The notes: generated by a model not told the origin, from the sequence alone. A DNA stretch of 64,000 nt from Pseudodesulfovibrio sediminis (GCF_020886695.1 NZ_AP024485.1:1373001-1437000), one strand, 5' to 3'; counted from the first letter of the stretch, positions 9,448 through 18,835 are shown. Program-made: numbers and translations.

Positions 9448-9492
9448 TGCGTCCGAATGCACACCGTTTCAGCCTCGGAGCCTCTGAACTGA

Positions 9493-10530
9493 TCAGAAGC
9501 TGAACCCGAGCCGGGTGACAACCTGATAATCTTCGCCAAGTCCGTATCGGCTGTTGCGCTCCGGCGTCTCGGTATAGCCGTTGAGATCACGGTAGATGAC
9601 CAAGGGAACACCCACAGACAAATGGCTGCTGTCGGTTATCTTCCAGTGCACTCCGGGAGTAATGTATATGGTATGACCGCCGGTGGCATTATCAGCGGAG
9701 TCATCGTACCAATGACGTTGCTGATCCACTCCGTTGAGCTCCAACTCCAGATCAAAATACCTGTTCAGCGCAAAGCCGTATCCAAGGTCATATTTGAACT
9801 GGTTGCCTTTGCGGGAATCATGCGATCCCTGCCCGGAGATGGTATACATCATGTGGGCGTCCAACCGGGAACGGCCGAAAATCTTGGTCGCACCCACCTC
9901 GAATTTCGGGTCCCACGAACCGGTGCCGAGCTGTCCGCCAGGGCCGATATACTTGTGAGCATTGGAATATGGCAGACCGTTTTCATGGTCCGCATCGCCG
10001 GTGGGCAGCTTGAGTCCCGCCCCCAACGCAAGGTTCAGCCAGTCACCGCTCCGCTGTGTCATCAGGGCATACCGGCCCATGACAACGACATCACCCAGAC
10101 CTGTGACCGTATCCGTATCCCAGGGCTTAGCCAGATTGCCCGGTTTCCGTTTGACCTGCTTGTCCCAGAACGGCACCACGACACGCGCTTCAAAATTCTC
10201 GAACAGCCCCGCTTTTGCCGTGAGCTGCAAAGACTGATTCACCCGATCATATTTGCTGCCATAGCTGCCATTCATCTGCTCGCTTCCGTTGTACAGCGAA
10301 TCCTTGTGTACATAGCGATATTTGACATTGGCCGCGATCTTCCCTTTGGGGAGCACCAGCCCGTTGGACATGTTGACCGGACTGATGCATTTGACCGGTT
10401 TTTTCTTCTTCACCTGCTCTGGCACAGCCTCTTTGTCCGTGTCTGATTCTGCATACGCCAGTTGCGCTCCCCCAAGCAGAACCAGCCATACACAGACAGT
10501 TACAACTCCCATAAATCGTTTCACAATCAC
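9493..10530 (-). CDS. Outer-membrane beta-barrel protein (Phenol_MetA_deg-like transporter family)
   Basis: A 345-residue protein with a clear signal peptide (about residues 1-27, ending AQLAYA). Many alternating amphipathic strands follow, and the chain ends in phenylalanine (LGFSF), the usual barrel-insertion signal. Strand patterns such as GLFENFEARVVVPFWDK, GLGDVVVMGRYAL and LGAGLKLPTGD resemble the Phenol_MetA_deg family of predicted outer-membrane channels. The substrate is unknown. It is a single gene, divergent from the TonB-receptor operon, with a 717-base region between the two starts. Confidence 0.7.
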   Translation of the reverse strand: MIVKRFMGVVTVCVWLVLLGGAQLAYAESDTDKEAVPEQVKKKKPVKCISPVNMSNGLVLPKGKIAANVKYRYVHKDSLYNGSEQMNGSYGSKYDRVNQSLQLTAKAGLFENFEARVVVPFWDKQVKRKPGNLAKPWDTDTVTGLGDVVVMGRYALMTQRSGDWLNLALGAGLKLPTGDADHENGLPYSNAHKYIGPGGQLGTGSWDPKFEVGATKIFGRSRLDAHMMYTISGQGSHDSRKGNQFKYDLGYGFALNRYFDLELELNGVDQQRHWYDDSADNATGGHTIYITPGVHWKITDSSHLSVGVPLVIYRDLNGYTETPERNSRYGLGEDYQVVTRLGFSF

Positions 10531-10775
10531 CTCACTTGGTTCGCGTCCCCGCCCTCCTCTTCAAGGCAACGGGTCATTACGGTTTTGCACTTCAAAACCA
10601 GAACTGCGCATGAATCGTCTCATGCGACATTCACCAACACATTGAAAATATTGATATTTATCACAGGATCGTCAGACACCCTGTTCAGCTGTTCACTGCG
10701 GGACAAACCAAGTAAACGACCTTGCAAAACAGAGTTAACCAGCTAATAAGCCAGTATTTTATTTGTGCCAATCCA

Positions 10776-10801
10776 GTCACGCCTTTGTATGAAGGCGTGA
10801 C
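10776..10801. promoter_or_regulatory. Perfect 10-bp inverted repeat in the divergent region
   Basis: GTCACGCCTT and AAGGCGTGAC form a perfect hairpin with a 6-base loop, 246 bases upstream of the barrel-protein start and 450 bases before the TonB receptor. No U-run follows, so it may be an operator or an attenuator hairpin. The rest of 10531-11247 has no convincing gene or riboswitch. A 73-codon frame at 10843 lacks protein features. Confidence 0.4.
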
Positions 10802-11108
10802 ATGCATCAAAGCTAGACCGGATAACAGACGACGCACGAGATATGCATAAAGGAAGGACGAGAATCGAAGGGCAACGCAAGGGGCTGGACCGCCTTTTCA
10901 GAGCCATATCGCCTTACTATACCTCAATCCCTACTCATTTGTTCAGCCATGAAGAAAAGGATGTGAGAAAGGTAAGACGCAATTCATCCACCTTATTTTA
11001 CTTTAAAAAAAAATACTCCGATCTTTTTATTTCATCTTGTCGCAGTGCCAGAATGTTGGTATGAGCCCTCCCTGTGACATGCTTGCGTAAGCATAATAGA
11101 TTATTAAC

Positions 11109-11130
11109 ATTATGCCTAATTAGGCATAAT
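11109..11130. promoter_or_regulatory. 22-bp perfect palindrome upstream of the TonB-receptor operon
   Basis: The core TTATGCCTAATTAGGCATAA (11110-11129) is a perfect palindrome, extended by one A/T pair on each side. It sits 117 bases before the receptor ATG, in AT-rich promoter-like DNA (TTATTAAC just before it). Its half-site TTAGGCATAA recalls the inverted repeats bound by DtxR-type metal regulators. No regulator is encoded next to it. Confidence 0.5.
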
Positions 11131-11247
11131 ACATTTGGGATGACGGCTGATGTTGAAACTCATGAAAACGACCTACTCCCCGGGGGCAATGGGATAGGTC
11201 ATACGCCGAGTTGCTGCTTATTTTTTGCTCACACACGAGGAAAGAGG

Positions 11248-13224
11248 ATGAAAATCAAGAAACTGCTACTGTTGGTCGGACTGCTCACCCTGCTGTCCGC
11301 CACAACAGTACTCGCACAGGACACAACACCAGAAGAACAGGACCAGGCCGAATACACCCTCGGCGAAATCGTGGTCAAAGATTCGACCAGTAACCTTGAA
11401 AACTCCCTGTCGGTGACGGAAATCACTGCCGAGGAACTCAAAAACTCCGGCGCGCGGACCCTGGCTGATGCCTTCAAACTCGTGCCGGGCGTCACGACCC
11501 GCACGGCTGCGGACGGCACCTGCCGCATTGATATTCGCGGCATGCGCACCAGAAACGTCAAACTGCTGCTCAACGGTATCCCTTTTCAATCCGTTCTGGA
11601 CGGCCAGTTTGACCCCGACACCATTCCGGTGGAGAACATCGCCCGCATCAAGATCACCCGGGGCGCCAGTTCCGTGCTGTATGGCAACGACGGCAACGCC
11701 GGTGTCATCGACATCATTACCAAGAAAGGCACCAAGGACTTCAAGGGCACGGCAGGTGTCATGGCCGCTCAGGGCGACCTCTACAAGGTGCAGAGCACCA
11801 TTGCCGGCGGAAGTGACAAACTGGATTTCTATGCAGGCGCCAGCTACCTGACCCGTAACGGCTATCCCATGTCCTCTGATTACTCCGACAAGGACAACCA
11901 GCAGGATTCCGATCTGCGCAAGAACAGTGACCGCGAGCACGTCAACATCCTGGCCAACACCACCTACCAGGCCACGGAGAAGACCAGCTTCGGTGCCGTG
12001 ATCAACGCCTTCCAGGGCGAGTACGGCAAACCGCAGTCCGCTCTTAGAAAGGTCGGCTCCGACCCGTTCACCAAAAAGGTCAAGTATGAGCGTGTGGAAG
12101 ACTACAATGGGCTTGATCTGCAGTTGGCCATGAATCACGAATTCAACAAGACCGTGGACACGCGACTGATGGCCTACATCAGCCGCGAATACACTGAGAC
12201 CGACCGCTACGACTCTGACAGTTTCAATTCCCAGAATGCAAAGGACTCCTTCCACAGCGAGGGAACCTCGACCACGTATGGCCTGAACAACCAGTGGGGC
12301 TACAGCACTGACTCCCTCGGTCGCTTTGTCCTGGCCGTGATGGGTGAACGGCAGAAGTGGCACGAAACCGGCTTCACTCAGCCTGCCGCTGGCGCTTTCG
12401 CCGATCTCGACACCAATGAGACCCTGAGCAACTATTCCGCCGCGTTGCAGGATGACCTGACCCCAATCGAGGATCTGGGAATCTCCCTCGGCTTCGGTCT
12501 CAACGGGCAGTCCCGCACCTCCAAGTCTACCGGCGCCTACACCTACACCGTGGCAGGTAACTACCAGCTTCTGGAAGGAACCAATCTGAAAGCGTCCCAT
12601 GCCCGCAAGATTCGCACCCCCTCAATCCAGAACCTCTACGACTCGGATGCAGGCAACAAGGACCTGACCACTGAAATCACATGGCATTACGAGGTCGGAT
12701 TCTCCCAGGCGCTGCCTTTGGCTTCCACTCTGGACTTCAACGTCTTCCGCATCGATGCTGAAAACTACATTGAAAAAGACACCAACGGCACCTATCAGAA
12801 CAACGACAACTACCGCTTCCAGGGCGTTGAAACGACCCTGAGCAGCGCAGTGTATGAAGGACTGAACACCCAGATCGGATACACCTATCTGGACAGCCAG
12901 AACCTCTCCGACACTGCCGGTACCGACAGGTTGCAATACCGCCCCAGGCACAAGCTCACCGCCTCTGCCACCTATGTGGCTCCCACGCAAACCACGGTGT
13001 ATGCCAGCATCCGCTACATTGCCGACCAGTGGGCCATGAACAATGACAACACCAAGCGCATGCCTGACTATTCCATCGTGGACATCAAGATCAGTCAGCA
13101 GATCATCGAGACGCTGTCTGCCTATGTCGGCGCCGACAACCTGCTTGATGAAAACTACTGCGAATCCTATGGATTCCCCAGACCGGGCCGGACCATATAC
13201 ACCGGACTGGACTACACGTTCTAA
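11248..13224 (+). CDS. TonB-dependent outer-membrane receptor
   Basis: The 658-residue product has a signal peptide (about 1-24, cleaved after VLAQ). A plug domain follows (about 45-160: TLADAFKLVPGVTTR, IDIRGMRTRNVKLLLNGIP, RIKITRGASSVLYG), then a 22-strand-type barrel ending in GLDYTF. A possible TonB box lies in EYTLGEIVVKD near residue 35. It would import a ligand too large for porins (metal chelate, haem, corrinoid or similar), powered by the TonB2 set encoded later in the same operon. The ATG at 11248 follows GAGGAAAGAGG closely; the frame extends upstream but without a signal peptide. The ABC ATPase gene starts 26 bases after its stop. Confidence 0.88.
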   Translation: MKIKKLLLLVGLLTLLSATTVLAQDTTPEEQDQAEYTLGEIVVKDSTSNLENSLSVTEITAEELKNSGARTLADAFKLVPGVTTRTAADGTCRIDIRGMRTRNVKLLLNGIPFQSVLDGQFDPDTIPVENIARIKITRGASSVLYGNDGNAGVIDIITKKGTKDFKGTAGVMAAQGDLYKVQSTIAGGSDKLDFYAGASYLTRNGYPMSSDYSDKDNQQDSDLRKNSDREHVNILANTTYQATEKTSFGAVINAFQGEYGKPQSALRKVGSDPFTKKVKYERVEDYNGLDLQLAMNHEFNKTVDTRLMAYISREYTETDRYDSDSFNSQNAKDSFHSEGTSTTYGLNNQWGYSTDSLGRFVLAVMGERQKWHETGFTQPAAGAFADLDTNETLSNYSAALQDDLTPIEDLGISLGFGLNGQSRTSKSTGAYTYTVAGNYQLLEGTNLKASHARKIRTPSIQNLYDSDAGNKDLTTEITWHYEVGFSQALPLASTLDFNVFRIDAENYIEKDTNGTYQNNDNYRFQGVETTLSSAVYEGLNTQIGYTYLDSQNLSDTAGTDRLQYRPRHKLTASATYVAPTQTTVYASIRYIADQWAMNNDNTKRMPDYSIVDIKISQQIIETLSAYVGADNLLDENYCESYGFPRPGRTIYTGLDYTF

Positions 13225-13249
13225 CGGATCGGGAAACGGTCATAACCTT

Positions 13250-14599
13250 ATGTCAGAACATCTCCGCATACGCGATCTGCACATACGGTTTGCCAACAGG
13301 TCGACCGCGATACTCTCGAATATATCCCTCTCGGTGGGGGCCGATGAATGCCATTGCATCGTCGGCCCGACCGGGAGCGGGAAATCCAGTCTCCTGCTCG
13401 CCGCAGCGGGGTTGCTCCCTGCCGAGTCGTGCTTCGGTTCGGTGGAACGGCTCTCGCCGTCCGGCGCGGTCTTCCAGAATCCCAGCACCCAGATTCTGTG
13501 TGATCACGTCGGTCCCGAGACCGCCTTCTCTCTGGAGAATGGCGCAGTACCCCCGGAACGCATGCCCGAGATGGTGCAGCACGCCCTTGCCGAGGCCGAC
13601 CTGCCAGTCCCCACGCACACGACCACGGCCAGCCTGTCCATGGGCCGCCAATACCGGCTCGTACTGGCCGGTGCTCTGGTCACGAAACCGGGGCTGCTCC
13701 TCCTTGACGAACCGTGCGCGCAACTTGACCCTGACGGCTGCAAGGCGGTGGCCAAGGTCATTGACCGCGTCCGGGCGCGAGGGGGCGGCGTACTGTTGTG
13801 CGAGCACGAACCGGAGGCCCTGACCGACCGCATCACCCATTGGTGGAAACTGGACAACGGCACCCTCCTGCCCGCTGCCCCGCCCAACCATGCGCAGTCA
13901 ATACACGTCCTGCCGCAGGAGACCGCCCGGCCCGACAACGCAACCGCCCCCCTCGCTCGCCTGAGCGACATCCATCTTGCCTTTGGGGACAAACAGATTT
14001 TTTCCGGTCTGGATGTGGCGATCCTGCCCGGCGAGGCCATACACATCGAAGGTAAAAACGGCAGCGGCAAATCCACGCTCATCCGTGTCATGACCGGCTT
14101 TCTGGCCCCGGACTCGGGCACGGCGACTCTGTTTGGCGAGCCGGTGTCTCCGGCGAATCTTCGCGGACGCGTCGGGTTGGTACTGCAAAACCCGGTCGGC
14201 CAGCTTTTCGAGGACACGACCGAGCAGGAACTGCTGTTTGCGGCCAAACGCAAAGGCCTGCCGCATGCACGGGACAGGGTCCGCCACATTGCCGAAGTGC
14301 TGGGCATCTCCTCCCTGCTGGACCGTGCGCCTCACCTGCTCAGCTACGGGCAGCAACGACTGGTCACACTGGGCGCATGCCTGACGCAGGAGCCGGAACT
14401 CCTGATACTGGACGACCCCTTTGCCGGTCTGGACATGACGGTCAGAACGCTGGTCCGCGACCTGCTGGATACAGAACGAAACGAACGGGGCATGGCCGTG
14501 ATCATAACCGGGCACAACCCGCCCTCGCCTCTCCGCTTCACCGATTTTTACACGCACGAGTTGCGTTTTGCCGGAGGTCGCCTTGAATCTCTGGCCTGA
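13250..14599 (+). CDS. ECF-type transporter energy-coupling ATPase, two fused ABC domains
   Basis: The 449-residue protein carries two complete ABC domains. The first has Walker A GPTGSGKSS near residue 38, signature LSMGRQYRL and Walker B LLLLDEP. The second has GKNGSGKST near 270, LSYGQQRLV and LLILDDP. In the second, the residue after the Walker B Asp is Asp instead of the usual catalytic Glu. This suggests one strong and one weak ATP site, as in other asymmetric ABC proteins. It would power the EcfT and S component encoded next. The start at 13250 leaves 26 bases after the receptor gene; the next gene begins inside its last codons. Confidence 0.88.
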   Translation: MSEHLRIRDLHIRFANRSTAILSNISLSVGADECHCIVGPTGSGKSSLLLAAAGLLPAESCFGSVERLSPSGAVFQNPSTQILCDHVGPETAFSLENGAVPPERMPEMVQHALAEADLPVPTHTTTASLSMGRQYRLVLAGALVTKPGLLLLDEPCAQLDPDGCKAVAKVIDRVRARGGGVLLCEHEPEALTDRITHWWKLDNGTLLPAAPPNHAQSIHVLPQETARPDNATAPLARLSDIHLAFGDKQIFSGLDVAILPGEAIHIEGKNGSGKSTLIRVMTGFLAPDSGTATLFGEPVSPANLRGRVGLVLQNPVGQLFEDTTEQELLFAAKRKGLPHARDRVRHIAEVLGISSLLDRAPHLLSYGQQRLVTLGACLTQEPELLILDDPFAGLDMTVRTLVRDLLDTERNERGMAVIITGHNPPSPLRFTDFYTHELRFAGGRLESLA

Positions 14600-15284
14600 T
14601 GCAACCCGACGTCCCGCACGCTTCGCACCCCCGGCATGGCTCATGCTGGTGCTCTGCCCGCTGCTCTCGCTGCTGGCGGTGACCTGGCATGGACCGGCGT
14701 CCCTGCCCGTGCTGGCCGGAGCCGAAGGCGTCCTGCTCCTTCTGTCCCGCCCCGGCTCGAAACTGCTGCTGCGCATGGGCATCGCCTGTTTCTGGCAGAT
14801 CGCTGTGGTCACAGGCCTCTATTGTCTCCGCTTCAGCGTGGACCAGTGGCAGAACGGTCTGGATGTGTCCCTGCGCCTGATCCTCGTTTTCATTCCGGGC
14901 ATGCTCACCATACGGCTAGTGCCTCCGGCGGCCCTGGAACGCATTCTCTGCCGCATCCTTCCGGGCAACCTGCCGTTCGTGGCTTCCTGCTGCCTGCGGT
15001 TCTTTCCCATGCTGCTGGAACGCATCCGCATCATCCATGAAGCACAGGTACTTCGCGGCGCGCGCGTGTTGCCCAGGGAACTGCTCAACCCGCGAAACTG
15101 GCCCGACGCCGTGTCCTGTATCGCTCTGCCAGCCATAGTCCAGAGCATCGAGCTGGCAACAGAGATCGCGGACAGCGCCCGTATCCGCGGGTTCGACATG
15201 CGCACCAAACGCACCACATGGCCCTTGAACGAAGTACAACGGCATGCCGACGCCGACACCACCGCAAAGGACGCAAGCCAATGA
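14583..15284 (+). CDS. ECF transporter transmembrane coupling protein EcfT (CbiQ family)
   Basis: About 233 residues with four to five hydrophobic segments in the N-terminal two thirds. They are followed by the two coupling-helix signatures of the family, EAQVLRGAR near 155-163 and DSARIRGFD near 198-206. EcfT links the two ATPase domains to the substrate-binding S component in the inner membrane. I chose the TTG at 14583 because GGAGG lies five bases before it; a TTG at 14568 would add five residues without a ribosome site. It overlaps the ATPase gene by 17 bases and ends in ATGA with the next gene. Confidence 0.85.
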   Translation: MNLWPDATRRPARFAPPAWLMLVLCPLLSLLAVTWHGPASLPVLAGAEGVLLLLSRPGSKLLLRMGIACFWQIAVVTGLYCLRFSVDQWQNGLDVSLRLILVFIPGMLTIRLVPPAALERILCRILPGNLPFVASCCLRFFPMLLERIRIIHEAQVLRGARVLPRELLNPRNWPDAVSCIALPAIVQSIELATEIADSARIRGFDMRTKRTTWPLNEVQRHADADTTAKDASQ

Positions 15285-15835
15285 CGACACCGGCATCATC
15301 CACCACATTGCGCGACATCCTGCTTATCGGGTTCTGTGCCATCTTCATGCTGGTGGCAAAGATGGCCCTGCGCCTCAACCTTGGCATTCCGGGGCACGCC
15401 ATGTTCTTCACGATCTTTTTCCTGATCCTGCCCCGCGCGGTGACCGGACTGCGGTTTGCCGCCACAGCCACCGGACTGGCCGCTGGGTTGGCATCCGTGC
15501 TTCTGGGCATGGGTAAAGGCGGCCCTCTGCTCCTGCTCAAATTTCTCTTCCCGTCCCTGTTCGTGGACGCGGCCTTCCTGCTCTTTCCCGGCTACGGAGG
15601 ATCACTGATCTTCTGCGGCCTCGTCGGACTGGTCGCCGCGGCATCCCGCATCGCCGGGGTGATGGCCACGGATTATCTCGTCGGCATGGACACCGCAATC
15701 ATCATGGCCCACGCCACGCTCAAGACAATAGGCGGCGCCCTGTTCGGCGCAGCCGGAGGCTTGGCCGTGGCTCCCATTATCCGCAAACTCAAGGCCCGGG
15801 GCATGATCTCCGTCGCCCCACATCACCGAGGTTGA
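15281..15835 (+). CDS. Probable ECF transporter substrate-binding (S) component
   Basis: A 184-residue, very hydrophobic protein with about six membrane helices, the size and topology of an S component. It follows EcfT with an ATGA overlap. I cannot assign it to a known vitamin or metal class. Notable polar positions are in LNLGIPGHAMFF near 33-44 and MATDYLVGMDTAIIMAHATLK near 131-151, where a conserved His could bind a ligand. Because the operon starts with a TonB receptor, the substrate is probably a large chelate or cofactor delivered across the outer membrane first. Confidence 0.7.
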   Translation: MTTPASSTTLRDILLIGFCAIFMLVAKMALRLNLGIPGHAMFFTIFFLILPRAVTGLRFAATATGLAAGLASVLLGMGKGGPLLLLKFLFPSLFVDAAFLLFPGYGGSLIFCGLVGLVAAASRIAGVMATDYLVGMDTAIIMAHATLKTIGGALFGAAGGLAVAPIIRKLKARGMISVAPHHRG

Positions 15836-15838
15836 ACA

Positions 15839-16573
15839 ATGCGCTATTATCTTTGTATTGACGACACAGACAACTTGGAAACCAAAGGCACGGGCTGGCT
15901 CGCCGAGCGCGCCTGCAACCAAATGACGGAACTGGGACTGGGCACATTCTCCCGCATCAGTCGCCATCAGCTCTTTGTGCACGACGACGTCCCCTACACC
16001 TCGCACAACAGCTCCATGTGCGTGGAAGTGCAGGAATGCCAAAACCCGGACACGATTATCCGGCACATGCAAACTTTTCTGGAAGAAAATGGCGCTCCAG
16101 GTTCAGACCCTGGGTTGTGTCTGGTGGGTGAAGACCTGTCCGAAGCGGCCCGTAAGCGGTTGATGCAGTTCGGCAGAGACGCAAAATGCACCGTGCTGAA
16201 CAAGGGGCTGGCCTATGCCCTTGCCAGTGAACTCAATGTGCACCTGTCCGAACATGGCGGCACGGGCGACGGCGTTGTCGGCGCACTGGCCGGAGTCGGG
16301 CTGCGCATGGAAGGCCAGGACGGTCGTTACCGCGGTTGGTGGCATCTCGGCCCGGAGGGCATATCCATGGCCGCTGGCGAAGTGGCTCGAAAATGCGGTG
16401 CGTATCATGTACAGGACGAGGAAGGCACGCCGCTGGACAACGATGCTCCGATTCTGCTTCAGGAACGCATCAAACTGATTCGCAGAGACGGACGCCCTGT
16501 CCTGCTGGCCCAGCCCACGGGATCGAACGGTTCCATGCAACTGCTGCACAAGGACGCCCTGAAAATTTATTAA
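15839..16573 (+). CDS. TiaS-like IDDTD-motif protein in the transport operon
   Basis: The 244-residue protein opens with YYLCIDDTDNLETKGTGWLA, the signature of the COG1571/TiaS family. In archaea TiaS attaches agmatine to the tRNA-Ile2 anticodon using ATP. This bacterial version is much shorter than archaeal TiaS (about 420 residues) and lacks its OB-fold and zinc-ribbon tail. A tRNA role is therefore unlikely; the shared part would be the nucleotide-handling domain. A second conserved patch is SEHGGTGDGVVGALAGVGLR near 138-157. It starts 3 bases after the S-component gene, so it probably serves transport or processing of the imported compound. Exact role unknown. Confidence 0.65.
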   Translation: MRYYLCIDDTDNLETKGTGWLAERACNQMTELGLGTFSRISRHQLFVHDDVPYTSHNSSMCVEVQECQNPDTIIRHMQTFLEENGAPGSDPGLCLVGEDLSEAARKRLMQFGRDAKCTVLNKGLAYALASELNVHLSEHGGTGDGVVGALAGVGLRMEGQDGRYRGWWHLGPEGISMAAGEVARKCGAYHVQDEEGTPLDNDAPILLQERIKLIRRDGRPVLLAQPTGSNGSMQLLHKDALKIY

Positions 16574-16619
16574 TACGCGCCCTTGCGCCGCCATATGAAC
16601 ACCCACAAGGAGACTGTCC

Positions 16620-17441
16620 GTGATGTTACCCCTCCGCACCGCAACCGTGTTGCTCTGCCTGATCCTGACCTGTGCTGGGACCACGGTCACGGCAGCCGAA
16701 TCCCCGGAAGACAGCGGGGTACAGGCCGGGTTTTCCAAGGTGGAAGCTGCGGCCCGCAAGGCTGGCGCGGCTGGAACCCGGGCTGAAAAATGGGCTCGTG
16801 AGCGGGAAGCCCTGCTCAATGAAGCCCGTCAGCTCCTCTTCGACACCGAGGCCACCCATTTTGCCGCCACCCGGCAGGAAGCCTACATCGCCCGAGAAGA
16901 AGCGGACATCCGGGAACTCTCGGACCGTCTGACCGAAGCCCTAGCGACCCGCAGCGGCCTGGAATCGGTCATGGAGGCGCTGTACGCAGATCTCGCCCGC
17001 GCTGTTGAGACGGGACTGCCCTTTGCCATGGACGAACGACAGACCCGGCTGGCCCTGGTTCGCCGCACTCTGGACGACCCCGACATCGCGCCCGGAGACA
17101 AGCTCGGCAGTCTGCTGGAAGCCCTGCGTATCGAGGCCGGGTACGGCCTCTCCATCGAAGCCGAAGACGCGATCATGTCCGTAAACGACACCCCCACGGC
17201 ACTGACACTGTTGCGCGTGGGCGGACTGGCGCTGTTGCGACTGCCCGCATCCGGTGTCTGGGTTGAACGCTACAATCCGGCCACGCACCACTGGGATCGA
17301 CTGGATGACCCCGGTTCACGCGAGCTGATCAAGACCGTACAGATCACCCGCAAGCGGCGTATCGCTGAGCTGGTCACCCTGCCTGTTGGCTCTCTGAAAC
17401 AGCTGAAGTCCGCGACTCCCGCATCCTCGGAGGCCCAATGA
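16620..17441 (+). CDS. DUF3450 periplasmic protein of the TonB2 system
   Basis: A 273-residue exported protein with a signal peptide (about 1-25, ending VTAAE). A long charged coiled coil follows (about 30-130), then a conserved C-terminal part including VNGTP-like VNDTPTALTLLRVGGLALL. DUF3450 proteins are regularly encoded just before TtpC in TonB2 clusters, as here, and are thought to act in the periplasm with it. GTG at 16620 and ATG at 16623 are both possible; AAGGAG at 16607-16612 fits either. The stop overlaps the next start (ATGA). Confidence 0.8.
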   Translation: MMLPLRTATVLLCLILTCAGTTVTAAESPEDSGVQAGFSKVEAAARKAGAAGTRAEKWAREREALLNEARQLLFDTEATHFAATRQEAYIAREEADIRELSDRLTEALATRSGLESVMEALYADLARAVETGLPFAMDERQTRLALVRRTLDDPDIAPGDKLGSLLEALRIEAGYGLSIEAEDAIMSVNDTPTALTLLRVGGLALLRLPASGVWVERYNPATHHWDRLDDPGSRELIKTVQITRKRRIAELVTLPVGSLKQLKSATPASSEAQ

Positions 17442-18835
17442 GACGTATCGCCCCGCTCGCTCGCCTCTGTCTCTTTTTTGCCCTGACCCTGTGCGTACCC
17501 TCCGGGGCATGGGCCGCGGACGGTGACGCTCCTGCCGCGCTGTCCGATCTGGCCAGGGCCATGGACGCCCGGACACACGACGTCAACGCCCTCCTCGATC
17601 TGGACGCCGAACAGTTGCGCAGTCGCGTGGCGGCCCTGCGCGCGGCCCTGTCCGCCGAAGAGGCTCGTCTGGATACGGCCACGGCGAAGCTGAAAAAACT
17701 GCGCGCCCAAAAAGCGGCGTTGACCAGGGAATACGACGAGGCCGCTGCTGACATGCGCTCCGTTGAGGACACTGTTCGCACCAACACGGCCCAGACGCTG
17801 ACCTTGCTGACCGACAGCGCCACCACCTCTTTGATCCCGTCACGGCTGCAACCATTGGAGGCACTGGCCGACTCCAGAGCCTTCCCCGGAATCCCGGCCA
17901 TCACCACGCTCGGCGCACTGCTGCTGGACGAGATCCACTCCGGGGCAACAGCACAGGTGACCAAAAGCACATTCCTCGGCCCTGACGGGACCACGCGTTC
18001 AGGGCTCCTGCTGCGTGGCGGCGCGCTCTTCCTCGGGGCAACCGAGGACGGCAACGCCTTTCTGCTCACGCCCGGCTCCACCCCACCACAGGCCGTGGCG
18101 GTCACTCCGGGGCAGGCGCAGGACGAAATCCTGTCCTGGGTCGATGATGCCGGCATCCGGCTCCCGCTGGACCCGGCCCATGGCGCGGCGTTGTCCCTGC
18201 TCCAGGCAAGGCGGACACTGGCTGACTGGATGCAGGGCGGCGGCATGCTCCTGTGGCCCATTCTGGCGGCAGGATTCCTGGCGCTTCTGGTCATTGCCTA
18301 CAAAGCCGCACGCCTGCTCAATGCCCGCCCAAGCCCCAAGGATTTTTCGCTGCAACTCGGATCGGCATGGGAGAGCGGAGGCTGGGACGCCGTTACCGGA
18401 CTCCTCCATTCGCTGCCCCGTGTCCCGGCGGCCAGAGTCCTCCTGTGGGCCACGCCGGGGGGTGACGTTCCCCAGTGCGACAAACAACTTCAGGAAGGCT
18501 TTCTTTTCGAGATCAGGCGGCTGGAGAGCATGCTCGGATTCATTGCGGTCATGGCCGCCATCGCCCCGTTGCTCGGCCTGCTGGGCACAGTCACCGGCAT
18601 GATCGATTCCTTTCAGGCCATCACCATATTCGGCACGGCCAACCCGCGCATCATGTCCAGCGGCATCTCCGAAGCGCTCATCACCACGCAGGCCGGGCTG
18701 GGCGTGGCCATCCCCGTGATCGTCATGCACCATTTTCTCAAGCAGCGCGTCCAGACCCTTGCCGGTGACATGGAACAACTGTGCGCGGCTCTGCTGGCCC
18801 TGCTGCCCTCAGACAGCGGAGACGCCCATGAGTGA
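17438..18835 (+). CDS. ttpC: TtpC-type MotA/TolQ/ExbB proton-channel protein with periplasmic extension
   Basis: The 465-residue protein has a signal peptide (about 1-27), a periplasmic coiled-coil and beta-rich region of some 220 residues, and a C-terminal MotA/TolQ/ExbB domain. That domain has three membrane helices (about 270-290, 370-395, 415-435; motif APLLGLLGTVTGMIDSFQ). This build is that of TtpC, the extra component of Vibrio TonB2 systems that connects the ExbB2/ExbD2 motor to TonB2. The order DUF3450, TtpC, ExbB, ExbD, TonB, TPR matches such systems. It overlaps both neighbours by a few bases. Confidence 0.8.
   Translation: MRRIAPLARLCLFFALTLCVPSGAWAADGDAPAALSDLARAMDARTHDVNALLDLDAEQLRSRVAALRAALSAEEARLDTATAKLKKLRAQKAALTREYDEAAADMRSVEDTVRTNTAQTLTLLTDSATTSLIPSRLQPLEALADSRAFPGIPAITTLGALLLDEIHSGATAQVTKSTFLGPDGTTRSGLLLRGGALFLGATEDGNAFLLTPGSTPPQAVAVTPGQAQDEILSWVDDAGIRLPLDPAHGAALSLLQARRTLADWMQGGGMLLWPILAAGFLALLVIAYKAARLLNARPSPKDFSLQLGSAWESGGWDAVTGLLHSLPRVPAARVLLWATPGGDVPQCDKQLQEGFLFEIRRLESMLGFIAVMAAIAPLLGLLGTVTGMIDSFQAITIFGTANPRIMSSGISEALITTQAGLGVAIPVIVMHHFLKQRVQTLAGDMEQLCAALLALLPSDSGDAHE

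Noticed and set aside
10843-11064. 73-codon plus-strand frame in the divergent region
   Set aside because: No ribosome site, no signal or domain; it covers likely promoter DNA.
10531-11247. Cobalamin or other riboswitch before the TonB receptor
   Set aside because: No B12-box or other conserved aptamer core could be found by eye; only inverted repeats are present.
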